Positions 1-13,100 are shown, counted from the first letter of the stretch. The stretch: DNA of 64,000 bases from Golubevia sp. BC0850 (GCA_012976225.1 JAAVVG010000036.1:1-64000), one strand, 5' to 3'. The notes: a model not told the origin generated them from the sequence alone. Made by a program: numbers and translations.

Positions 1-1159
1 GAGAGCTCTTCCCACTACGATGTTGGACAGGGTTGCGTCTTCGTCCAATCCGAAACGACGAGCGATGGAACGGATGCGTTCTGGGCGAAAGGTTCCCTCG
101 GTGTCGACCCAAGCTACCTTTCCGTTGGCTCCTCCTAGGTCTTGAGGTAGTTGACAGGTGACGGCGGTGGTGGAGCAGATCTGAGTCTTTCCAGTTCTGA
201 TTTCTGAAGGCGGGCGAGAAAAGAAGAGAGAGGTTGCGAGTCAGTGACACTCTGGTTCGAATGCTTTCTCAGTCGATCACTCACCACCATAGACCTCAGA
301 GATACTAGAGGTAAAGATTCCGCCTCCGAGAACAGAGTCGAGAGACTTGGATCCAGTTGAGATGAAGATGGTCTTCTCTCTTTGACGACCTGGTTCGATT
401 TGGATGAGATGGGAGAGGTTGGTCAGAAGAGAGTGACTCGATGAGGTTAGGAAACTAAACCTGCTGATTTCAATTCCGCTACTGAATCCCGTCTGGATGA
501 GTTTACCAGCTGCATCCTGCCAGAAGAGGGAAGGTAAGTGGGAGATGAGTCCTGGTCATCATCGACACGTCGAAAGTCGAATGTGTGCGTCTCGATTTTG
601 CTCGAAACCAACTCCAAGGACATTTCTCACCTTGATCTTCTCAGCTTTGATCTCTCCCAGTCCTTTGATGCGTCCTAGAGTCTTCTTGGTGGTGCTAGAG
701 ACTGCCTGTGACTTTCATCGATTTGGGAGCGTCAAGATGTTCAGCGATGAAGAAGACACAGAGTCTTCCAACACCTTCAACACAAGCTCAACTTTACCTG
801 AGCTGTAGCTATTCCATTAGAACGCAGCTTGGCGATGTCAGCAGCACCGATGCCCTGCGAGAGTGTGAGAATGGAAGTTGGGTGGTCAGTGGAAAGCTCG
901 GGATTGAGATCAGAACAGCCTTGCAACTCACTTGAGTTTGTAGTTCTGAGATGCTGCAAATGGAAGAGATCAATTTGAAAAACGTCGAAGGAGATCAGAA
1001 CAGAAAGGAGAGTCCGTTTCTTTCTCCGAGAACTCACTCCAGAAAGATGGCAGTGTCTTCTTCGTGATGTGGAGCTTCGTAAGCAAGTCCGATTCCGTCT
1101 CCTGCACTTGAAGGAGCCATGGATGGAGCTCTAGATGCTTGAGTACCAGTACGAGACAT
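1..1159 (-). CDS. DMC1: Meiotic RecA-family recombinase Dmc1 (3' part lies outside the window)
   Basis: RecA/Rad51-family strand-exchange ATPase; the Dmc1 branch carries out interhomologue recombination in meiosis. The ATG at 1159 opens [10 protein letters not shown]. Short introns then separate an HhH-type N-terminal domain ([10 protein letters not shown], then [16 protein letters not shown]), the linker [15 protein letters not shown], and the ATPase core with Walker [10 protein letters not shown] and the motif [12 protein letters not shown] chose Dmc1 over Rad51 because [29 protein letters not shown] and the RAL ending of the visible part follow the yeast Dmc1 pattern. Exon 1 is 1038-1159; at least four further introns are needed to keep the frame. 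The gene runs off the left edge, so Walker B and the C terminus are not visible. It is divergent from the Zn2Cys6 gene at 1999. Rad51 is the main alternative. Confidence 0.87.
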
Positions 1160-1998
1160 GATTGAAGGATGGAGGTGTTGATATGTGGTGTGGTGGGAGA
1201 GAAGAAAAGATTCGATCGTAACCTCTCGTCAAATCGCCAGAATGCGATAAAGATCCTTTGTGGTCGCCTTCTTCTCTTTCACCTTCTTCTCTCACTGTCC
1301 AGCTTCTTACACTTTCCTCGCCCCAGCCCTGAGTCTAATTCGTAGCTTTGATGAAGATGAAAGTACTTCAATCGCTTTGATGGCGATATGGCAATTGTGG
1401 TAACCTCGCGAACGACGATTCGATCGATTCCAACATTTGTTCGGTTTGTAGTTTTACACCCTCGCTGTCAGCTCGTTGGGTGGATAGCGAGGAGCGTGAG
1501 GCGATGACTCTGGTCTTCATTAAATTAAATTTGGTCGCAGAGAAGGGACAAGAGAGGGTGAACCTACTGAAGAAGTAGACCATCCCGGTTCCCTATCTGC
1601 AACGGATCTGTAGCTCAAAAAATGATCTCAAAGAAAGCTGGGGAAAAAGAAGGGTTGAAGCGCTTATTTGCGGTCACGAGGTCTCCAATTGAATTCAAGC
1701 TATTGCCAATGGGTTGAAGCTGAACAGTGCATTGCATCTAACTTTTGATCCTATATTTCTTCTCATTCACAATCATTCTCATTCTTTGACGATTTTTACA
1801 AGTTCACTCTTGAGAGGACACCAAGAAGTCAAGGTGGCAACTCTCATCAGAGGCAATCAAAATTAAGTGGCGAAGCTTCCTTCTCTTCCATCTCGATCCT
1901 TGAACATCCATTCCCTCATCCCGTTTTATCCTTCCCTTCTCTCTTCCACTCTTTTGGGATACTAGACTCGTTTCTGATCAGAGTTAAACTGTTTCAAG
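1160..1998. promoter_or_regulatory. Divergent intergenic region, DMC1 / Zn2Cys6 gene
   Basis: 839 bp between two divergent start codons, so it should hold both promoters. The half next to the plus-strand gene (about 1740-1980) is rich in TTC/CTC pyrimidine runs, as is usual upstream of fungal start codons. No URS1-type meiotic element (GCCGCC core) was seen near DMC1, and no open frame with coding character. Confidence 0.5.
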
Positions 1999-4900
1999 AT
2001 GGAGAACTTCGATTCCAATCAAGTCCAAGATGAACCCTACGACTTTAGCTTCAACAATCCCTTACTTCCACCCGCTTCTTTCAATCCAAATCTCAGTCAA
2101 ATGAATCAAGAGTATCTGATGAATCATTTTCAATCTTATAATCCAAATCAGAATCAACAGCAACAGCAGCAATTTCAAGATAATTCTTTGAGTCATCTCC
2201 AACCTCCTGCTCCTCCTTCAGCTCCAACCGAAACTCTCTTCTCACCTACTCAACAATCGAACAATCCCCAGTTCTCAATGCCTCCATTTGACAGTAATCA
2301 GATGCAATCCTCTCAACCTCCAAGTTTTGCAAGAGGAGCTGCTGCCCAAGGTTCAGGAGCGGCAGGAGATGTTGAGATGAACCAACTCAATGGATTCCTA
2401 GATCAAGATAGAAAACCATCCTGGACGGCCAACTCTTCCGATCACAAGGAACAGGATTCGATAATGGAAACTGCTCCTACTGATTCTAAGAGAGGCAAGA
2501 AGAGAAGGAAGGACAACGTGTCCGCCAATCCCAAAAAAGAGATGGAACAGGACAAGCAAGCTGAGGAAGGTGATTCGAATGAACAAGCCTCGGGTAGTGG
2601 CGCAGGAAGGAAGAAGAATATGGGACTTCCACCTGCTAAGAGAGCTTGTACTTTCTGTAGGAACAGGTGAGTCGAAGGTGAGGTGGTCTGAGTCGAGGGT
2701 ATAGAGGAGGGAAGTGGACTCCGAGTCATTCGAGACTCAATCAAAGTGAAACTCAACTTTGCTCCTTGTGAGACTGTGATGCGATTATTAGAGCTCTCCA
2801 GAGAATTTGCCAGGATCCGAGATCATTTTGTTGGAGGTGAAGGAAGCTTGACTGACCCGCACTCCTACTTCTCCGCCTATTCTTCTCGACCCTTTCTTTT
2901 GGCTTCCATTCTTCTTCTCTTCGCCTCCTCGGTCTGATGGAACCTCATCCAGAAAATCTCGTTGCGATGGAAATCAGCCTTGTGGTGCTTGCACCAAGCG
3001 CAAGAGAGAAGATGAATGTATCTTCACTGTCTCTCGACGTGGAGGTAGACCTAAAGACAAATCAGCTCTTAAGAAGACACCCTCAACTAGCAAGACTTCA
3101 AAGGAAAGATCAACCTCCAAATCCAAGTCCAAAGATCGATCTTCGAGAGAAGAGAAAGCATCTACTCCAGTTCCAAAGAAGCCAGTCTCGGAAGGAGGAG
3201 ATGGAGCCATGGAAGAGGACATGGAAGATGACATGGAAGATGACATGGAAGATGACATGGAAGAGGACATGGGAGATGACATGGGAGATGACGACCTTCA
3301 GGAAGGAGACTGGGAGAATCCAGAACTTCAGAATCACTTGACTCAACTGTTCACCCTCTCAAGTTTGCCTCAGAATGTTCGAGTGCCCGGTGCTGTTCCT
3401 CAACTGGCTGGATTTCAAAACGAACAACAACCTGGAATCGAAGAATTTCAAGACTTCAACTTCGACTTCTCTTGGCCGTTGGTCGGCTTCGAGAATGGTC
3501 AGTTGAACCCTCAAATGCAAGGTATACAAGCTGGAGGAGGAAATCAGGGGTTGGGAATGGGAATGGGCATGCAGATGGGAAATCAAATGCAAAACTCAAA
3601 TCCTCAAGCAACGGAAGTAGTCTCGAACATGTCTTCAAATGGAATCAATGGATTCAACTCAATCTCTGCCACTCAATTTCATCAACAGAGTTCCAATGGA
3701 CTCTCCTCTTCTCCCACTCAAGCAACGCATGCCTCAACTTCTCCCTCCAACTGGATTAATCACATGCAGGAAAACTCCGGTCTATCTCAATCTCCACCTC
3801 AAACTCAACAGCCAAGGCTCTCTCCTTCAGGTGTTCCACACCCTTCAATCCCTCAAACCGAAACTCCAATTCTTCGATCTCAAGAGCCAGCTCATTCCTC
3901 CACTTCAGCTTCGCAACCTCCTCTGGCCACTTCTCGAGCCTCTCGTGTGGCTCTTCTAGCAGAGTATTACAAGTCGCTCTATCGTTTTATTCCCGTCGTT
4001 CTCCCCGCAAGCGTGCCTGGTCACCTCGAGATTCTAGAGCAAAAGCTGCCTCCAACCGAAGAATCACCACTTCTACTATCTCTTCAAGCGATACTTCCGC
4101 TGTTAAGAGAAAGAAACAATCCAGGTCAAAAATCTCCAGAAGGAAATGTTTCGAAAGACGAAGAGAAATCACAGACTAGGAAAAGAATGTTGAGAGTTCA
4201 AGCTGCTTGGTATGAGAGGAAGGCCACTGATGCTTTAGAATCGATTCTAGAGAGAGCCGATAATGAGGGAGGAGATACTGAGATGGGTAATCCGGACTCT
4301 CATTTCACAAGCGGAGAAAGGTCGAAAGGAGGTGAAGGAGCTGCTACTATCGAGGTCATCCAAGCTTTATGCGTGCTGACGATTTATCATTATGGATCAG
4401 GAAGAGCTTTGAAAGCTAGGTTAAAAGCAGATCAAGCTTTAGGTTTAGCAATGGCGAATGGATTGCATCGACTTTCTCAACCTCAACCTTTCTCTCCAAC
4501 TATGCAGAATGCAAGAAGAGCAACTCCTTCTTCTCCAAAGAGTAGCTTTGTATCTCTAAATGGATCTACTAGGCCTAGGACTGGAAGCGAATCTTCTTCT
4601 CATATGCTCAATGAAGATCCAAGAAACTTCAGATTCACAAATGAGTTGGAATCGGAAACTTTCGAAATGAAGAAGAGATGTTGGTGGACCGTGTGGACGC
4701 TGGTCTTATGGAGTGCTTACAATACTGGAAGGATCCCAACTGTCAGAGCTGATGATCCAAGAGTCTCTTGTGAGATGCCGATTCAAGGAGATGGCGAGAT
4801 TCAGGTGAGTTCCGACTTTGAAAGAGAATTTCGATTCTCCTTTCAGCTTTCCAACCGCAAGGAGCTTCACACAAATTAAATCCAGTTAACTAAAAAAAAA

Positions 4901-6404
4901 GAAAAGAGACCGGTCGATTCCCGTCAACCAAAGGCTGATCTCATCACCTGTCTCCTCCTTTCGCCTTCGATATAGACTTGGTTCGCCCATACTCGTTCTC
5001 TTCAGACCCTTCTTTTGGTTCAGGAGAGAGTCCTCGCTCTGTCTCATCTTCAATCGGAAGGTGCGCCTTCGCCTCCTTCCGCAGGATTGCCGGATGCTCC
5101 AAATCAACAAGCCGCCGATGGACATTCGCTCTCGAGTCTACCTCCCAACGCGGGAAGACAAGAGATCCTAGCGAGCATGCAGCAGATTGATGCTTCACTT
5201 CAAGAACAGATCGCTCAAATCGAAGCCAAGGAACAAGATCACTCTCGAGTCAATGTCAATTCAGCCTCGGATCGCTCGGATGGACAGCTGGAGGACGAAT
5301 TGGTCGCCTACCTTAGAACTTCCGCAGCCATTCAGCTTTACACTTCCTCTCTGACCCTTCACATCGGTCAGGCGTTCAAAGGTGCAACTCTTTTCGAAAG
5401 AAAACTTTGCTTCCTCAACTCGGTCAGCACCAATGGAAATGGAGAAGGGAATGCTTGTTCTGAACCTCTACCAATGCCCGAAGCCGATTCTTTCCTCAAC
5501 GATGGGATCTACTCTACTCCAGATGCGTGTGGGAGCAATTCAAACGATGACGCTGCCTGGATCGAAGCAAGTAAGAACTCTTCGCAAGATCTGTTCGCTC
5601 GCGGACCTTTCCTTCCACGTCTTTCACTTCAGAGATGCGTCCACGCAAGTAAGCAACTTCTAGCCATTGCCAGGCAAAAGAGAGGTGCAGGCTCTCATCA
5701 ACCCGGTTTAGCTCCTCTCGGAAAACAAACAGGTTTCCCTTCTATTGGCAGTGGAGGTCCGGAACCGAATCCCTTCAACGCCTGCAGTTACGTTCTCATT
5801 TCCTTTACACTTCTCATGCAAGCCTTAGCCATCGCTGGTCGTAATGCCACCGAAGGTGACGAAGATAGCGAGTTCTCAGATGATGATCAAGATGAAGATG
5901 AAATGGACGATGGAAATGATTCTCAAGATACTAATGGTTTCAGAAAGGAAAGAAATGATTTACATTCAACCACTCCTACAACTTCATCGGGGGCCCTTCC
6001 GCTTTCCAGAGATCTTCTCGACTCAGCTCGTCAAGCTGCTGTCCTATCCTCAAGCCATCCTGGAATGGAATCAACTCAGTACAATCACGTTCCAATCTCG
6101 AACTCCGGATCTAGTGGAGGAGCATCTAGTAGAGCTTCTCAGCAAAGAATGGCAAGATTGGAGCAACTTTGGAATGGTGTCGCTGAAGCTAGAGGGGTTC
6201 TGGAACAAACAGCTATTACTTGGGATATGGCTCTGCCCATGTTCGAAGAGTGAGTAACGTTGGGGAGGGGGAGCGGGTTGAATGCATGTGCCAGTGGCTC
6301 GAGCTGGCTGCGGACCTGCTTGCTGACCTTTGCTTTTCTTTTTTCCCTCATACCTCAGGGTCAATCTTTGTCTGAGAACGTCTCAACTCCTACTGAACCA
6401 ATGA
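1999..6404 (+). CDS. Large Zn2Cys6 fungal transcription factor
   Basis: Predicted sequence-specific nuclear regulator, target unknown. I read four exons: 1999-2666, 2953-4804, 4976-6249 and 6359-6404, giving 1,279 residues. The N-terminal about 200 residues are Gln/Asn/Pro/Ser-rich. The zinc cluster spans intron 1: CTFCRNRKSRC, then DGNQPC and GACTKRKREDEC, with canonical C-x2-C-x6-C-x5-C-x2-C-x8-C spacing. An acidic repeat (3209-3292) and a Gln/Asn/Ser-rich stretch follow. From about 3950 comes a helical region resembling the fungal-specific regulatory (middle homology) domain (YYKSLYRFIPVVLPASVPGH, KKRCWWTVWTLVLWSAYNTG). The last intron uses a gtgagt donor at 6250 and adds only about 15 residues; without it the protein would stop at 6253. 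I cannot assign a regulon. Confidence 0.85.
3209..3292 (+). repeat. In-frame 12-bp minisatellite, seven units
   Basis: Seven consecutive 12-bp units of the form ATGGAAGATGAC, with GAG or GGA variants, encode a run of Met-Glu/Gly-Asp/Glu-Asp tetrapeptides. It lies inside the Zn2Cys6 gene about 85 codons after the zinc cluster. The unit length is a multiple of three, so copy-number change would keep the frame. Confidence 0.95.
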
Positions 6405-6876
6405 TGAAGTTTGGAACGGTCACCAAAATCCCATATCAAAAATCTCAACTTTCAATCCTTCTGGCTTCGATCTCTCTCTCTTCTTCTTTTTCCGCAGACC
6501 TTTTTCAATCACCTTTGTCCTCATCAATCATATAACCACTTACTCAACTCCGAATCGGCTTTCACTTCTGCTCGCAAAGAGCTTTCTTGATCCTTAACAT
6601 TTGGCGCTTTCCCATCTCTTTCTCCTTCTTCTGTCTATTTCGCCATTCTGTATCCTTGCTGTCTAACCTGCTCCTTCTGCCGTGTTCCACTTTTTCTCGC
6701 GACAATATGTACTTTAACCTTCTTCTTCCGTAATCAAGCGTCGTTTCAGTCTCAACCCACACTCTTGAAATACTCTCAGCCCTCAGGAAGACGCTGAAGA
6801 AAGGATAACAGTCGGTTTGTATCCGGATCGTAAAATGATCGACGACGAAGCAAGAAGCAACCAATTTTCTTCGCAT
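6405..6876. other. Convergent intergenic region
   Basis: 472 bp between the 3' ends of the Zn2Cys6 gene (plus) and the phospholipase gene (minus). It is T/C-rich on the plus strand. No conserved open frame or RNA gene was seen; it should contain the 3' UTRs of both genes. Confidence 0.5.
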
Positions 6877-9737
6877 TCAAATCTCCCTCGACTCTGCTTC
6901 CTTACTTCGCAGTCTCATTTCCCTCTTCGCTTTCCAAGTCTCCTTGACCAACTTTCTGAGTTCCTCGACGACGATCTCCGCATTTGCGCTGGCAGCCTTA
7001 GCTAGTACGTCTACTTGCTCAGGTTGCCAAATGAGATTGTAAGAAGTCGACCAAGGAGCAGTCTGAGAAGTTGAAGGATTGAGGGAGGAAGGTTGCGGTG
7101 GGGGAATGAGAAATCGGTCAAAGGGTTATATCTCTTCTGAAACCTGTAACCACTCACAGCAGGATTGAAATTCGGCTGGACTTTGTTGGGAAGCAAAGGA
7201 CAGTAGAGCATCCTCAGGTCGGGCGGCCTTTCGCAATCTTGTGAGTCTCTCCAACCATTCAATATGACAGTATGACGACCTCTCCACCCTTCGATCGAAC
7301 ACTCTTCAGGGTGTCGAGCAGGAATAACATTTTCTCGACTTGCCTGAGACGTCATCAGGGGGGCAAGTTCGAGATTCAACCCTCTCTCTCTTCCAAAGTC
7401 GAACATTCTCGTCAAGCCTGATCCTGACTGGACGTCTGAGGAAGCATCGAAGTTGACGATGATATCGGCCTTTCGAACAGAATTGTAAAGAACGTCTGAA
7501 GAGATTGGTCAAATGAGAGGAGCGGGTCAGCATGCCTTCAAAACCCAAGTAGAATTGACGACGCGTCGCAAAGACGAACATGACTCACGACTTGGAGAAT
7601 TGTTCGAATTTCCAGCATCCATAAGCTTGATTCTACCGGATGATTCCCATTCTGAATAGAACGGATTGGGCTCGTCGGCAGCACCTTTAAGGTATAGGAG
7701 AAGAGGGAAGTAAGGGCTCGTGTAAGGAAGGTAAAGTTTCGGCCAAGTAGGAAGAATCTCTACTTCCAACGATGACTCACGGATCGGATTACCCCATCTC
7801 CTCTCCCACCTGCTCATCTTGACAAAATCATTGAGCTTGTTCAACAAGTTTGACATGATTGTGTTGTTAGGCAAGGTGGCCAATAAAGCTGAAACGTAGC
7901 CCGTCAGAGGACCTGCGGGTGCAGAAGTCACCATTCCTAGTAACAGAGAACGAAGATGAAAAAGAAGGTCAGGTAAAGAGAAGAAATAACAGAATAAATC
8001 ATAGAGTTTCGACTTTCCTAGAATCAGAGCTGAAGAGATTTCCGGCGATCTGGAAAGAGACTTGCCCGATCGGAAGCTGTTTTGAAAGATGATAGAAATC
8101 AAATACGGCTCTTTCAGAAATTGTCACAGCTGCTTGAGCTCAAGGATTGCGACCTTCCCTTCCTACGACGACTCCTTCTGTCGACCGACTCACCTTCTTC
8201 CAAGAGCCCAAGTAGGGATGAAAGCCTTTGCGTCAACTGAACCAAACTCAAGTGGCGAGATCTCGTACCAATGAAACTTCGAAGAAGGTTTTGGGCCTTG
8301 TTGAGGATCAGAAGACGTCTCTTCTTGACCCACTACACCTGTGCCTAGGTTCTCGTCCTTTTCGTTCGGAATGCTCTTCCTTCCTTTCTTCTTCTTCTCC
8401 GGATGAACTAATCTAACAGCAGTCAAGATAGGAAGAGGTGCTTTTCCAGAGTCTAAACCAGTCCTTTCCCATATTTTTGACCACTGGAAGGTCGCTCGGG
8501 AAAGTCTAGCAGGTGGGTGAGGATCTCGGCTTAAGAGCTGATAGCTGTTCAACATCGTAGCGTAGAGGTCCATGATTCCAAGACCGACTATTCCAGATCC
8601 AGCTTTTCTCAATAGAGGAGCTAACAGGAAGTAAGAACCTTTCTTTGTTCTCGCTACCACGTCCAAAGCCGATCTTGACATCGGGTGGAGATTTTCGGAA
8701 GCTACCTTTCTATAGTGAGCCAGAAGCTTAGCTGGTGATAGAGATGAGATTGTGTAGAGAGAGTGGATAGTCCAGCAGGATCCACTGACTCCAGCGAGAT
8801 ATGATATGAGATCCCAGGCGCCACGTTCCAGAAAGGCGTCCAAGAAAGCGGCATAGCCGATCATTGCTCTGTAACCTCCACCAGAGCCACCGACCCCGAT
8901 GATAGGAATGTCTTGAGGATCTAAGTCTTTAACTTCTTCGGGAGAGAGTTGAAGAAAGGAGGCGAAAGAGCCCGTGCTTAGCATCCTGGCACGTCGAGAG
9001 GCTAGAAACGAGACCTCGGCTGGGTGAGCGCAGTGAGAACGCCTGGAGTAAGTAGTAGGAAAGGAGATCAATTGAGATCAGAGATCGGAAGAAGTTGAAT
9101 GAGCTGGTCTTCATACTCACCTAACCTCCGCGTCCCAATTGATCTCTGGAAACGTTTTCTCATCTTGGTCGTCTCTCTTCATCAGCTTTCTGATTTCCGC
9201 TAGCTCCTTCCCTCTTCTGAACCATCTTTTGAGAACATCCGAAATTGAAGATTTAGGAGTAGAGTCTAACCGAGGGCTATGATTGGTGCTGTCTGAAGGG
9301 ATTTGCAGAGAAAGAGCTGAGAATGGAAGAGGTAAAGAGGCATCTTTCTCTCTGTTGATCCAGTCTGCTGCACCCAGAGTCCTTGAATCTGATGAATTTG
9401 ATCTTGCTTGAAGTCTATCAGACCTTTCAGAAGCTTCATAACTTGGCTTGACCTTTTGCTCATCCTTCTCCTCCAATCTTCTGTCCCGGAATCGATATCC
9501 GGTACTCTCTCCGTACACAACAATCTTCTTCCCGATCTCTGTCTTCTCCAGATCCAACTTGGCCAACCTGATTCTTTCTTCGCCTCTTTTCCTCAGTTGC
9601 TCCCATCTTTTCAGTCTCTCTATCGGGATCCTTCTGGAAATTGGAGTGGAGGCGAAGATAGAGACCAAAGTTGATAGTCCATAGGCTTTGACGTATAGAT
9701 ATGGAATTGATCTCCGGAAGGATGTACCCAGAGGCAT
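6877..9737 (-). CDS. Cytosolic phospholipase A2-like lipase (lysophospholipase catalytic domain)
   Basis: Serine lipase of the PLA2c/phospholipase B superfamily, predicted to cleave acyl chains from glycerophospholipids. Exon 1 (to about 9121) carries a basic N terminus with hydrophobic YLYVKAYGLSTLV, possibly a mitochondrial or membrane-targeting segment, then a charged linker. Exon 2 holds the oxyanion-type loop GVGGSGGGYRAM and the nucleophile motif GVSGSCW. Further on come SPLEFGSVDAKAFIPTWALG and the catalytic-Asp region KLMDAGNSNNSP. The final intron (7063-7157) brings in the C terminus TAPWSTSYNLIWQPEQVD and the stop at 6877. The ATG at 9737 is the first in frame; the frame stays open upstream to a TAA without another ATG, so a further 5' exon cannot be excluded. 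Around 7930-8020 I found no in-phase intron, leaving an extra hydrophobic stretch of about 25 residues that may be a mis-modelled intron. Confidence 0.85.
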
Positions 9738-10110
9738 CAATCTTGAAGCATTCGCAGTTCCGGAAAGAACTTGGAAAGTTTGTTGACTTGAAACCTTCAG
9801 GAGTTATATATTCTACTCTTTACCGTGATTGCATTTCTTGAGTCTAAGTTTAGATGTGAGATTGGGAGACAAAGGTCGAAGAAGAAGAAGGGAAGAAGTG
9901 AACTTCTGGTTCGAACACGTGCTGACGTGCAGCTTGCGCATAGCCGCTCATCGCGCGCTCATCCTTTGAAACACATGGCTGGAAAACAACGCTCTGTACA
10001 GTGGACAGTGGAGATGAGCATTGAAAGGTATATCATGTACAACCATCAGAGTCAGTCTGATCTTAGACCTCTCCTCGGAGAGGGCAGGTTGGAAGACGCT
10101 CGAAATTCAT
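9738..10110. other. Intergenic region upstream of the phospholipase gene
   Basis: 373 bp between the start of the phospholipase gene and the stop of ERG7, both on the minus strand, so it should hold the phospholipase promoter and the ERG7 3' UTR. A GGTTCGAAC box near 9908 was checked as a possible tRNA T-arm; no acceptor or anticodon arm could be paired with it. Confidence 0.45.
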
Positions 10111-13100
10111 TTAAACCAAGTTCTCCACTGTGAATTTATCACCCAGAGCATGGTTTGCTAATCCCAAGCTGAAAATTGGGAACGCAAACTTGTAATTGGG
10201 GTAGCTAATGGCACCTGGGGGAAGTAGGAAAAAGATAAGGAAGGTCAGAAGAAAAGCGAAACCACCGAGAGAAGTGAAACTCACAATTTCTATTGAAGAT
10301 TCCTTCAATGAGTTCCTGTTCGAACCTTCCATCAGGCTGTTGTCTACTCATAATCAACCTGACACCATCCTCGATTGGTTTGGAATCGACGTACTCATGA
10401 TACCCAGCGTGAATCAAAGCGATGATGACCCACGAAGTTTGAACTACTTGAGAAGCTGGAGCTTGTACGTATTGACCCGTTGTGCAAGACTATGAGAAAT
10501 GAGATGGAAAGCCAGAGAAGAAGGAGACGATCAGAGTGGAAACCAAGAGGGAAAAGCGATGAAGAAGGCACAGGAACTCACTTCAAAAGTCTCCCCCCAA
10601 CCGCCATCTTGCTTCTGTTTGGAAAGCAAAAATTCGCAAGCTCTCATGACTTGTTCACAGTTACTGCAGTTCCTTCCAGAGAGACTCAGAGATTCCAAAG
10701 CGAACATCGCCGCGTAAGTGAAAGAGATAGCCCAAGATCCAAACCATGAACCGTCAGCTCTTTGAGCCTTGAGGATATAACCGATAGCCGCCGATACGAC
10801 TCGACTAAGGAGAGAAATAGGCGGAGAAAGAGAAATGTAAGATTTTTGAGCAGTTGAAAGGAAAAGTAAGTAGACTGATTGAAAAACAAGCAACTCTACT
10901 CACTCGATATCCTTTGCTCGATAGTCTGATTCTTTCTTGAACATCAACAACGCGGTAACGACCGAGGTAGTACACTCAGGATAGTTATACTCAATCATAA
11001 TATCACTAAAACAAGAAGCCGGATTGATCCTGCGAAGGAAGTAGAAGAAGAGTGGATGTCAGGATTGCGAGTCGCCACTTCTCTCTCTCTCAAGCCTACT
11101 CAATTCACCATTCCAGCATCTTAGGACCATTGATAGTTTCGTAACTAGCAAAACCCCCGCCAGAATTCTGCATTGTTAAAAGTAGATCCACTGAATCTCT
11201 CAATCGTTTCTGATCCACTAATTTGGGAATGCCATCAACACTTTGAAGCATCAATACAGATTTCATTCCTTCAGCAGTACAATCTGAAACGGTATAACCT
11301 TGTTCCTTAGTAGAAAAAGGCCAAGCACCTTTAGTAGAAAATCTATAGTTCTCTTTATAATGTTTTGGATTTTCTCTAATCTGAGTGACATCTAGCCATT
11401 CCAAAACTCTGATGCAATTAGGTTTGAATTTTGGATTATGAGCAATAGCAGAAGAAACCAAAGCTTGAGAAATGAAACTGGTATCCCATAATTGAGAACC
11501 GTTTGTACCAGTCATCATCATTCCATCTTTTGATAACCATAAGAAATCTTTCAATTTCTCTCTATGAGATTCTAATACGTCATTCCCTTCTGAATCTATA
11601 GGAGAATCGTTTTTCTCTAATTCGATTTCTACATAACGAGATACGAAGTTTAACATCTTGTTAACAGGTCCTAAACATTGATAAGAAGTGTTTTCATCCT
11701 CTTGTTTTAACAATTGGTAAGCTCTAGAGATACCAGCTTTTCTGATGGGTGGAATTGAACACGATTCATAAACTGAGAGACAATTCATTAGACCTCTTAG
11801 AACTTTCGTGTGAGGTGCAAAGGCATCTACTTCATGAATGTTACCTCTATGAGAAGCCCAATTGATTGATTCATAAGGTTCTGTGTAAAGTTCCTAGAAA
11901 TCACAAGAAAGGGATCAAGAAAGTAAAGTCAGCAAGATAGAACCCCTCCCCATCTCTTCTCTCCCTCTCTCCCCTCCTCCCCTCCTCCCTCCCTTCGAAC
12001 TCACCTCTCTTAAACTCTCCACCAACTCATCCTTCTCACATCTAAACCTTTTCCCATAAAGATAACCCATAGGAAGATAAACCATTCTAGTATGAATCCA
12101 CCATCTCCAAGGATGAATGGGTACCCAATCTGGTAAACACCAAAGTTCAGGAGGAATGGGATCCATACCAGACCAATCATAAACGTTTAAAACCGCCAAC
12201 CAAAGTTTCCCCCAAGCTGGAACTGAAGTTGTACCTCCTAAAGAATGGAGATGGTTTCTAGCTTTCAAACATAATGGATGATCGGTTGAAAGGCCTAGGA
12301 TTCTGAGAACTACGTAATTACAGGAGGTTCCAAAAACTGTGGAGGAACCTTCGATGTGGCTGGTAGGGAGAGGGAAGAGAGGGAGAGGTGATGGTGAGAA
12401 GAGGTAATGCGGTAATGGAGTTGCTTAGTCTATGAGCTCTCTTCTTTCTTCTGATTTCAGCAGGTCTGAAGATGAACTTCAAGGCTTCTCTCAATGTCAC
12501 CTTATCTTTGGTTTCAACTTGGAAGATGGAATGAGCTGAGGGTAGGAGCCAGAGCCAAAGCCAGTGACCAGATCTTCCTATCATCCGATCCTCTATCATC
12601 CAATCCTCTATCGTCCGATCCTCTATCTTCTCACCTCTACCCTTGAACACCCTTCCAAACCGCCTTCTCATACTCACAGACCCCAACCACCATCCTTATT
12701 AACTCGATTAGCCAAATACCTAACGATTTCAACCTTCCATTCTTCTGGGATTTGAGTTTTAGTGACATACATTCCAATGATCAATCCAGGTAAAAGGAAC
12801 ATTGGACCACCATATTCTCCACTGAAATGACCATCAATCGATTGTAAATTTTGATAAAAACTCCAACAATTCTCTGCTGATTCTAAGGGAGTTTTGGGTG
12901 TTTGAAGAGTTGGAAGGTTCAACTGTAAACCTAACCAAAATTTATCTTCTGTAGATTGAGGCCAGTTTTTTGCTTGAGTTGGTGTTAAGTAATGCCAAAC
13001 ATGTCTACCACCATCTGAAACTTTCAATCTCCAAAGAGAGAAATCAGTTTGGGGAAGTGATTGAGCTAACTCATGCTCTGGAGTTCCAACGATTGAAGCT

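Noticed and set aside
1-1159. Rad51 rather than Dmc1
   Set aside because: The STGSK.LDS.LGGGI.T and [15 protein letters not shown] patterns fit Dmc1 better, though the C terminus is missing.
3209-3292. CRISPR-like or transposon-related repeat
   Set aside because: Units are adjacent without spacers and in frame within a coding exon; it is a simple coding minisatellite.
9903-9925. GGTTCGAAC box resembling a tRNA T-arm/B-box
   Set aside because: No A-box, anticodon stem or acceptor stem of the right spacing could be found around it.
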